A DNA stretch of 10,679 nucleotides from Thiodiazotropha sp050305635 (GTDB lineage: Bacteria > Pseudomonadota > Gammaproteobacteria > Chromatiales > Chromatiaceae), in contig JBNLFS010000074.1 of assembly GCA_050305635.1 (NCBI GenBank), positions 1 through 10,679 on the forward strand. The letters run 5' to 3'. Positions 5,338 to 10,679 of the stretch are shown here, piece by piece. The notes beneath the pieces were generated by a model. The model made no database searches. It saw only the letters and a program-made list of their open reading frames with translations, and had not been told where the DNA came from. Made by a program: the position numbers and the translations under genes. How positions within the stretch are numbered: the first letter of the stretch is position 1; each line of letters starts with the position of its first letter.

Positions 5338-8300
5338 CTTGTGGGGTCAGCCCTTTCACGGTTTGGATCAGTCCCTCGAAGTCGCACTGTTCCGCTCTCG
5401 ATTTGAGATGCGAGAGCAGTCTGGGGTCGATGTCGCTGTGCTCCAGTTGCTCCAGAGTTTGCATCACACCGGTGAGATAGCCAATTTTCGCCAGGGAGAC
5501 GAGTTTGTCCAGATCGGCGCTGTCGGGGAGCGGGACTCTGTCTGGGCTGGGCGGGAGTGCCTCGGGTTCCGGCTCCGGTGAGGGCGGCGTATCGTGGTTC
5601 CATTGCAGGCCAAGGACGCCGCCGATCCTCTCGAGCAGGGCTTCCAGGCGTATCGGTTTGATCAGATAGGCGTCGTGCAGGCTGCGGTTGAGCTCCTCCC
5701 GATGGTTTTCGATGGCGTTGCCCGAGATCATGATGATGGGCGCATTGATGCCTCGTGCGCGCAGTTGCCCGGCCAGTTCCCAGCCGTCGGTCACCGGCAT
5801 GGAGACATCCAGCAGATAGAGGTCGAAGGTGGTTTCTTCGGTCAACTGCAGGGCGAACTCGGCGTTGTGCGCTTCGAATACATCGAAACCGAGGGGTTTG
5901 AGAAAGTCGCTGATCAGCGCCCGGTGCATGGGCTCGTCGTCCACCGTCAGCAGCTTGAGACGCGGACCGGCGTAACCGGTAATGCGTTCAGGACTGGGCA
6001 GGGAAGGTCGGGGTATGCGCACGATCGGCAGCATGATGGTGAAGGTAAACGTGCTGCCCTGGCCCGGTTCGCTCTTCAGGGCGATGTCACCGCCCATCAG
6101 ATTGCTCAGCAGGCGGCTGATGGTCAGCCCCAGACCGGTGCCGCTGATCAGTTGGGTCTCCTTGTCGCGAATTCGCTCAAAGGGGCTGTAGATGCGCTCC
6201 TGGTGCTCCGGGTCGATGCCGACGCCGGTATCGCTGACGACGAACTTGGCCACCTCGTTGCGGTAGCTCACCTCCAGAGAGACCCGGCCCTCCTGGGTGA
6301 ATTTCACCGCGTTGGAGAGCAGATTCATGAGGATCTGGCGCAGGCGTTTCTCGTCGGTCAGCACATGCTCGGGCAACTCGCAGTGGCAGGTGTAGCGAAA
6401 CTCCAGGTTCTTCGCCCGGGCCTGGATGGAGAACATCTCCACCAGTTGATCGATGAGGGCGCGGGGGGAGACCGGGTCCCGGTGCAGGTCGATGCGTCGC
6501 GCCTCGATCTTGGAGATCTCCAGCAGACCCTCGATGACATCGGCCAGGTGTTCGCCGCTGCGCAGGATCACCGAAGCGGCTCGTTGCCCGGACTTCGGCA
6601 GATCATGATCGTTTTTCAACAATTGCGCATAGCCGAGGATGGTGTTCAGAGGGGTACGCAGTTCGTGGCTCACACCGGAGAGGTAGCGGCTCTTGGCGAT
6701 ATTGGCGTTGACCGCGGCCTCCTTGGCCTCCTGGAGTTTCTGGTAGGTGCGCTCGTGGGCGGCCATCTCCCGGCTGAGCTGTTCGGTGCGGTTCTGCGAC
6801 TCCTCCAGAGCTTTGTGGCGGCTGTTTTGGGCCAGCACGTAGAGCCAGATCAGCACCCCGGTGACGATCATCAGCAGGAAGAAGGTCTTCCACAGGGCGG
6901 CGTCGATCAGGCTCTGGGTCTGGGCTGAATCCGCGTCTCCGGACACCGATACCAGGGCGAACAGGCCGGCGATCAGCAGGGCGGTTAGGAGCAGGATCGT
7001 CAGGAAATGGCTCACCATGCCGTGCATCCGTTGCACCAGGGGCTGCGGCAGCAACAGGCTCAGGGCCTGTTGGGTCTGCACCTGTAGATGGGCCTCGGGG
7101 CGGCAGCGGTCGTTGCAGCTCGAGTCCAGGGAACAGCAGAGTGAACAGATACTGTTCTGGTAGGCCGGGCAGTAGGTCATGTCCTCGGCTTCGAAATGAT
7201 TCTCGCAGATGATGCAGCGCTGCTCGTGACGATCGGGATCGGGGGTCTCCTCCCGAGCCAGGTAGTAGCGGCCGCCGGTCAGCCAGGCGATCAGTGGAGC
7301 GGTAAGAAAAGGGGTGAACAGGGCGACGAAAGGGGACAGGGCCTTGAAGGTCTCCCCGAACAGACCGAGCTGTCCGGTGATGCCGAGCAGCGAGGCGATA
7401 AGCATCGAACCCACCCCCACCGGGTTGATGTCGTAGAGGTGGCCGCGTTTGAATTCGATCCGCCGGGGGCGCAGGTTCAACCAGCGGTTGAGGGTCAGGT
7501 CCGCCACCAGGGCGCCGATCCAGGCGAGTACCAGGGGCGAGTAGGTGATGAGGATGCTCTCGAAGGCGGTGTACAGGCCCAGCTCCATCAGCAGCAGAGC
7601 AATGATGACATTGAAGAACAGCCATACCACCCGCCCCGGGTGACTGTGGGTGAGGCGGGAGAAGAAATTGGACCAGGCCAGGGAGCCGGCGTAGGCGTTG
7701 GTCACGTTGATCTTCAGCTGGGAGATGATGACAAAGGTGCCGACCAAAGCCAGGGCCAGATCCGGGTTGTGGGTGATGTAGCTGTAGGCCACCAGATACA
7801 TGTGGGCCGGGTCGTCGGCCAGCTCCGGGGCCACCCCCTGTTGCAGCGCCATCACCGCAAGGAAGGAGCCGGCCAGCAGCTTGATCACCCCAAACAGAGT
7901 CCAGCCCGGTCCGGAGAGAATCAGAGCGCTCCACCACTTGGCGTCTTGCTCCTTCTGTTTGGGGAGGAATCGCAGATAGTCGACCTGCTCTCCGTTCTGT
8001 GCCATCAGTGGGAAGATCACCGCGGCGGCGGCGCCGAACAGCAACAGATTGAAGCCGGAGTCGTTGCCTGCTTGAACTCCGCGGAATTCCGTCCACTCCG
8101 AGAACGCCTCGGTGTGGTGAATGAAGATGATCAGCAGCGGGGCGATCTGCAGAATGATCCAGATCGGTTGGGTCCACAACTGGAAGTGGCTGATCCGGCT
8201 GATGCCGTGGATCACCACCGGGATCACCACCAGCGCGCTGATCACATAGGCCCAGGCTAGGGGAATGTCGAACATCAGGTTCAGCGCCATGGACATGATG

Positions 8301-8704
8301 GCCGCTTCCAGGGCAAAGAAGATGAAGGTGAAGGAGGCGTAGATCAGGGACGACAGGGTGGAGCCGATGTAGCCGAATCCGGCGCCCCGGGTGAGCAGAT
8401 CGATGTCCAGTCCCGACTTGGCGGCGTGGTAGCAGATGGGCAGGCCGAACAGGAAGATCAGCGCGCACACCACCAGGATCGCCCACAGGGAGTTGGTGAA
8501 ACCGTACTGCAGGGTGATCGCCCCGCCGATCGCCTCCAGGGCGAGAAAAGAGACGATGCCCAGGGCGGTGTTGGCGATGCGCACATCCGACCACTTGCGT
8601 GCACGCCGAGCGGTGTAGCGCAGGGCGAAATCCTCCAGGGTCTCGTTGGCGACCCACTGGTTGTAGCGCCTCCGGGTGGGGATGATGCGGGGTTCGGTTG
8701 GCAC
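5327..8704 (-). CDS. Hybrid histidine kinase with an NCS1 transporter-like sensor domain
   Basis: The 1125-aa membrane kinase starts with a full-length NCS1 (nucleobase-cation-symport-1) domain, about residues 20-480, with a dozen hydrophobic helices and typical elements such as NETLEDFALRY, the AxSGLDIDLLTRGAGFG-like segment at 94-111 and INVTNAYAGSLAWSNFF at 332-348. A cysteine cluster follows (C497, C500, C512, C520, C523, C524, C530, C534), then two more helices (about 563-587, 604-626), a coiled coil, HisKA with H680 (SHELRTP), HATPase_c (N798, DTGVGI 825-830, GTGLGL 855-860) and a receiver domain (D922/D923, D966, K1016). The last 65 residues are a Pro-rich linker and a helical region with no Hpt histidine motif. 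Start is GTG at 8704 with AGGAG about 10 nt upstream. It likely senses, and perhaps also transports, a nitrogenous solute, then phosphorylates the overlapping regulator. Confidence 0.92.
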   Translation of the reverse strand: MPTEPRIIPTRRRYNQWVANETLEDFALRYTARRARKWSDVRIANTALGIVSFLALEAIGGAITLQYGFTNSLWAILVVCALIFLFGLPICYHAAKSGLDIDLLTRGAGFGYIGSTLSSLIYASFTFIFFALEAAIMSMALNLMFDIPLAWAYVISALVVIPVVIHGISRISHFQLWTQPIWIILQIAPLLIIFIHHTEAFSEWTEFRGVQAGNDSGFNLLLFGAAAAVIFPLMAQNGEQVDYLRFLPKQKEQDAKWWSALILSGPGWTLFGVIKLLAGSFLAVMALQQGVAPELADDPAHMYLVAYSYITHNPDLALALVGTFVIISQLKINVTNAYAGSLAWSNFFSRLTHSHPGRVVWLFFNVIIALLLMELGLYTAFESILITYSPLVLAWIGALVADLTLNRWLNLRPRRIEFKRGHLYDINPVGVGSMLIASLLGITGQLGLFGETFKALSPFVALFTPFLTAPLIAWLTGGRYYLAREETPDPDRHEQRCIICENHFEAEDMTYCPAYQNSICSLCCSLDSSCNDRCRPEAHLQVQTQQALSLLLPQPLVQRMHGMVSHFLTILLLTALLIAGLFALVSVSGDADSAQTQSLIDAALWKTFFLLMIVTGVLIWLYVLAQNSRHKALEESQNRTEQLSREMAAHERTYQKLQEAKEAAVNANIAKSRYLSGVSHELRTPLNTILGYAQLLKNDHDLPKSGQRAASVILRSGEHLADVIEGLLEISKIEARRIDLHRDPVSPRALIDQLVEMFSIQARAKNLEFRYTCHCELPEHVLTDEKRLRQILMNLLSNAVKFTQEGRVSLEVSYRNEVAKFVVSDTGVGIDPEHQERIYSPFERIRDKETQLISGTGLGLTISRLLSNLMGGDIALKSEPGQGSTFTFTIMLPIVRIPRPSLPSPERITGYAGPRLKLLTVDDEPMHRALISDFLKPLGFDVFEAHNAEFALQLTEETTFDLYLLDVSMPVTDGWELAGQLRARGINAPIIMISGNAIENHREELNRSLHDAYLIKPIRLEALLERIGGVLGLQWNHDTPPSPEPEPEALPPSPDRVPLPDSADLDKLVSLAKIGYLTGVMQTLEQLEHSDIDPRLLSHLKSRAEQCDFEGLIQTVKGLTPQDAG

Positions 8705-8751
8705 CGGGGCGGCTCTCCTGCGGGACGGTCGGTAATGATACGAGCCCCGTT

Positions 8752-8757
8752 ATCATA
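8752..8757 (-). promoter_or_regulatory. Candidate -10 hexamer for the kinase gene
   Basis: On the minus strand the sequence reads TATGAT, one base from the TATAAT consensus, about 47 bp ahead of the GTG start. The -35 position holds only a poor match (TGAACC), so either an activator is needed or the call is wrong. Confidence 0.3.
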
Positions 8758-8802
8758 GCAGCCCCACAGGGGCGGTTCATGAGTGAGTCGTTGCTGCGCC
8801 TG

Positions 8803-8943
8803 GCAGGCTGTTGAAATTCGCTCAGACGAGTGCGGGACAAGGCGAAAACCGCCGAAAAAGCGCAGTTTACTGGAGTAAATGAGTATTTCGAGGCGGTTTT
8901 CAATGCAGGATCGTACCGGCTGAGTGGCATTTCAACAGTCTGC
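8803..8943 (+). repeat. MITE-like element, copy 1 (fullest copy)
   Basis: The 141-bp element has near-perfect 15-bp terminal inverted repeats: GCAGGCTGTTGAAAT at 8803-8817 and ATTTCAACAGTCTGC at 8929-8943, with one mismatch. It also has an inner inverted repeat, GAAAACCGCC at 8844-8853 and GGCGGTTTTC at 8892-8901. It has no coding capacity. Related copies lie at 4095-4227 (reverse) and, partly, at 1862-1912. Its transcript could fold into a long hairpin, which in this position would separate the two divergent promoters. Confidence 0.8.
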
Positions 8944-9067
8944 TCGTGGGCCTGATCCCGTTGGGGGACGATATCCGATGTCGGTGGTCCGTGCGCTGAG
9001 GGGGCATGGAAAGCGCCTGCAATTTACAAGGTCATGAGGCCTGGGGGATCGGGCCGAAATCGTAGAT

Positions 9068-9085
9068 ATACGTCATTTGACGTAT
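9068..9085. promoter_or_regulatory. Palindrome, candidate operator for the LuxR-type regulator
   Basis: ATACGTCA-TT-TGACGTAT is a perfect 8+8 bp inverted repeat with a 2-bp spacer, 129 bp ahead of the urtA start codon in the divergent region. An 18-bp dyad is the expected kind of site for a dimeric LuxR/NarL-type helix-turn-helix protein, and the gene for one lies in the neighbouring operon. Assignment to that regulator is inference. Confidence 0.5.
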
Positions 9086-9157
9086 GCCGGGGGGTGCTTC
9101 TCCGAATACTGGTCCGCTCCAGGACAGGGCACCATCAGCTCACGAGAATCGTCTAAG

Positions 9158-9178
9158 GCCCCGGCATCCCGCCGGGGC
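9158..9178 (+). promoter_or_regulatory. Strong GC hairpin in the urtA leader
   Basis: GCCCCGGC at 9158-9165 and GCCGGGGC at 9171-9178 form a perfect 8-bp stem with a 5-nt loop, 36 nt before the urtA start codon. There is no T-run after it, so it is more likely a 5' leader structure affecting mRNA stability or translation than a terminator. Confidence 0.5.
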
Positions 9179-9214
9179 AGTCACCGATCGATTTACTACC
9201 CTGGAGCACTCCTG

Positions 9215-10510
9215 ATGAAAAACACGTTACTGAAGAAGATCCTTCTGCCGACCGCCCTGGCGGCCGCAACCCTGGGGGCGAGCGCCGTTCAGGCCGCGGA
9301 CACCATCAAGGTGGGTATCCTGCACTCCCTGTCCGGCACCATGGCCATCAGTGAGACCACCCTGAAGGACACCATGCTGATGCTGATCGAGGAACAGAAC
9401 GCCAAGGGCGGTCTGCTGGGCAAAAAGCTGGAGCCTGTGGTGGTCGATCCCGCCTCCGACTGGCCCCTGTTTGCGGAGAAGGCCCGCGAGCTGCTGAGCA
9501 AGCATAAGGTGGCGGCGATCTTCGGTAACTGGACCTCGGTCTCCCGTAAGTCGGTGCTGCCGGTGGTCGAGGAACTCAACGGTCTGCTCTTCTACCCGGT
9601 TCAGTACGAAGCGGAAGAGTCTTCGGCGAACGTCTTCTACACCGGCGCCGCGCCCAACCAGCAGGCGATTCCGGCGGTGGACTACCTGATGAACGACGTG
9701 GGCGTGAAACGCTGGGTGCTGGCGGGTACCGATTATGTCTATCCCCGCACCACCAACAAGATCCTCGAAGCCTATCTGAAGGCCAAAGGCGTGTCCGACA
9801 AGGACATCATGATCAACTACACCCCCTTCGGCCACTCCGACTGGCAGTCGATCGTTTCCGATATCAAGAAGTTCGGTTCCGCCGGCAAGAAGACCGCGGT
9901 GGTCTCCACCATCAACGGTGACGCCAACGTGCCCTTCTACAAGGAGCTGGGTAACCAGGGTATCTCCGCCGAGGACATCCCGGTGGTGGCCTTCTCCGTG
10001 GGTGAAGAGGAACTCTCCGGTATCGACACCAAACCCCTGGTTGGCCACTTGGCCGCCTGGAACTACTTCATGAGCGTGGACAACGAGTCCAACTCTGAAT
10101 TCATCGACAGCTGGCACAAGTTCATCAAAGACGACAAGCGGGTGACCAACGATCCCATGGAAGCCCACTACATCGGCTTCAACATGTGGGTGAAAGCCGT
10201 GGAGAAGGCCGGCAGCACCGATCCTGATGCAGTCAAGGATGCGATCATCGGCGTGGCCGTGCCCAACCTCAGCGGCGGCTACTCCGCCATGATGCCTAAT
10301 CATCACATCACCAAGCCGGTGCTGATCGGCGAGATCCAGGAAGACGGCCAGTTCGCGGTGGTCTGGCAGACCTCCGGTCTGGTGGCGGGCGATGCCTGGT
10401 CCGATTTCCTGCCCGGTTCCAAGGACATCATCTCCGATTGGCGCGCACCGCTCTCCTGCGGTAACTACAACGTCAAGACCGGCAAGTGCTCGGGTCAGAA
10501 CTACGAATGA
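9215..10510 (+). CDS. urtA: Urea (or short-chain amide) ABC transporter substrate-binding protein
   Basis: The 431-aa periplasmic protein should capture urea or a related amide and deliver it to the UrtBC permease with UrtDE ATPases. It has a Sec signal peptide (KK at 7-8, hydrophobic core to about 22, likely cleavage after VQA at 25-27) and then a type I periplasmic-binding fold: DTIKVGILHSLSGTMAISE (29-47), DPASDWPLFAEKA (78-90), FGNWTSVSRKSVLPVVEE (103-120) and FYPVQYEAEESSANVFYTG (126-144). The end CGNYNVKTGKC (415-425) is typical of UrtA; the two Cys may form a disulfide. The ATG at 9215 is chosen because it begins the signal peptide and has GGAG 8 nt upstream; the frame is open to 9077, but that extension is unsupported. 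It is divergent from the sensor kinase operon. No urtB is seen in the 169 bp that follow. FmdD-type amide-binding proteins are close relatives, so ligand identity is not certain. Confidence 0.92.
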   Translation: MKNTLLKKILLPTALAAATLGASAVQAADTIKVGILHSLSGTMAISETTLKDTMLMLIEEQNAKGGLLGKKLEPVVVDPASDWPLFAEKARELLSKHKVAAIFGNWTSVSRKSVLPVVEELNGLLFYPVQYEAEESSANVFYTGAAPNQQAIPAVDYLMNDVGVKRWVLAGTDYVYPRTTNKILEAYLKAKGVSDKDIMINYTPFGHSDWQSIVSDIKKFGSAGKKTAVVSTINGDANVPFYKELGNQGISAEDIPVVAFSVGEEELSGIDTKPLVGHLAAWNYFMSVDNESNSEFIDSWHKFIKDDKRVTNDPMEAHYIGFNMWVKAVEKAGSTDPDAVKDAIIGVAVPNLSGGYSAMMPNHHITKPVLIGEIQEDGQFAVVWQTSGLVAGDAWSDFLPGSKDIISDWRAPLSCGNYNVKTGKCSGQNYE

Positions 10511-10534
10511 GTTGAACCCTCTTCGTAAACCCTC

Positions 10535-10568
10535 GTAGCCCGATGGAGCATAGCGAAATCCGGGCTAC
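10535..10568. repeat. Repeat hairpin of the 'TAGCCCGGATGGAGCGAAGCG' type after urtA
   Basis: GTAGCCCG (10535-10542) and CGGGCTAC (10561-10568) are inverted repeats with an 18-nt loop containing GGAGCATAGCG. This resembles a common gammaproteobacterial dispersed intergenic repeat. It starts 24 bp after the urtA stop and may also stabilise or end the urtA transcript. Confidence 0.65.
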
Positions 10569-10579
10569 CCGTTGACCCT

Positions 10580-10679
10580 CGTTCCCACGCTCTGCGTGGG
10601 AATGCATACCCATGCCACAGGGCGCTTCGCCAGCTTGGAATTTCGCCCAACCCCTGGTCTGCATTCCCACGCGGAGCGT
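10580..10679. repeat. 'GTTCCCACGCTCTGCGTGGGAA' repeat, cut by the window end
   Basis: TTCCCACGC-TCT-GCGTGGGAA (10582-10602) is a perfect 9-bp hairpin. GCGTGGGAATGCA at 10594-10606 is repeated in inverted form at 10660-10672, and the final GCGGAGCGT begins a second hairpin that the window cuts. The whole is a paired repeat of a dispersed family known from many gammaproteobacterial genomes. No coding function is seen. Confidence 0.75.

Larger units (their letters stand above)
8705..9214. other. Divergent control region between the kinase gene and urtA
   Basis: This 510-bp gap should hold promoters for both directions. It contains a candidate kinase promoter and leader near 8752-8757, a small GCCCC-ACA-GGGGC hairpin (8761-8773), the MITE-like element (8803-8943), a perfect palindrome (9068-9085) and a strong hairpin (9158-9178) ahead of urtA. 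I found no convincing protein-coding gene in it. Confidence 0.7.

Noticed and set aside
5594..6928. 444-aa open frame on the plus strand opposite the kinase
   Set aside because: It is the antisense of the HisKA/HATPase/REC coding sequence, and its composition (His, Gln, Val, Gly rich) is typical of antisense frames in GC-rich genes. It has no recognisable domain.
7196..8260. 354-aa open frame on the plus strand opposite the NCS1 domain
   Set aside because: It is antisense to a membrane-protein gene, with Gly/Gln/His/Asp-rich composition and no motif.
6603..8930. 775-aa open frame on the minus strand, starting in the MITE-like element
   Set aside because: It is an out-of-frame reading of the kinase gene, rich in Arg/Pro/His with no membrane or domain pattern, while the overlapping kinase frame has clear NCS1 and kinase motifs throughout.
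8926..8943. Sigma-54-like TGGCAT…GC sequence near 8925
   Set aside because: The spacing between the GG and GC dinucleotides is too long for a -24/-12 promoter, and the bases belong to the terminal repeat of the MITE-like element.
9077..9214. Upstream extension of the urtA reading frame
   Set aside because: The extra 46 residues would bury the signal peptide, read through the leader hairpin, and lack a family counterpart. The ATG at 9215 has a suitable GGAG and begins a normal Sec signal.
9227..10306. 359-aa open frame on the minus strand opposite urtA
   Set aside because: It is antisense to a well-supported urtA gene; its His/Gly/Val-rich composition has no domain.
1..10679. CRISPR arrays, tRNA or rRNA genes, complete insertion sequences
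   Set aside because: I saw no regularly spaced direct repeats, no tRNA-like cloverleaf, no rRNA signature, and no transposase motif. The repeats present are short, mostly inverted and intergenic.

Overview
The window looks like part of a free-living or symbiotic gammaproteobacterial chromosome, possibly of the sulfur-oxidising Chromatiales/Sedimenticola type. This is inferred from gene content (AcpH, a VPLPA-CTERM tail, a hybrid kinase plus LuxR regulator next to urtA), moderately high GC and dispersed intergenic repeats of the 'CGTTCCCACGCTCTGCGTGGGAA' and 'GCAGGCTGTTGAAAT' kinds. No taxonomic marker gene is present, so the assignment is tentative.

Left part (1-1990). A decayed gene for an exported protein with a VPLPA-type C-terminal sorting signal (minus strand), a small Cys-rich DUF1272 protein (plus) and a GNAT acetyltransferase (minus) lie in a rearranged segment. 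About 125 bp at the left edge recurs in inverted orientation at about 1297-1424. Both arms carry the end of a VPLPA-type gene followed by the tail-to-tail end of a GNAT gene, so the segment appears to be flanked by an inverted duplication. Short repeat arms (605-627 / 656-678) occupy the place where the 5' end of the VPLPA gene should be.

Middle part (1990-4430). Two minus-strand genes: an acyl-carrier-protein phosphodiesterase (acpH family), and a 429-aa lipoprotein made of Ig-like/PKD-like, SbsA-type Ig-like and CAP (SCP/PR-1) domains. A 417-bp gap follows, containing one copy of a MITE-like element.

Right part (4430-10679). This is a signalling and uptake module. A very large hybrid histidine kinase (1125 aa), whose sensor is a complete NCS1 (nucleobase/hydantoin/allantoin) transporter-like domain followed by an eight-cysteine cluster, overlaps by 11 bp a REC-PAS-like-LuxR response regulator. 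Both are divergent from urtA, the periplasmic binding protein of a urea or short-chain amide ABC transporter. The 510-bp divergent gap holds another copy of the MITE-like element, an 8+8 bp palindrome (ATACGTCA-TT-TGACGTAT) that is a candidate operator, and a strong GC hairpin just ahead of urtA. The simplest reading is a two-component system that senses a nitrogenous solute through a transporter-like membrane domain and controls urtA. The rest of the urt operon is not seen: after urtA the visible sequence is repeats to the window end.
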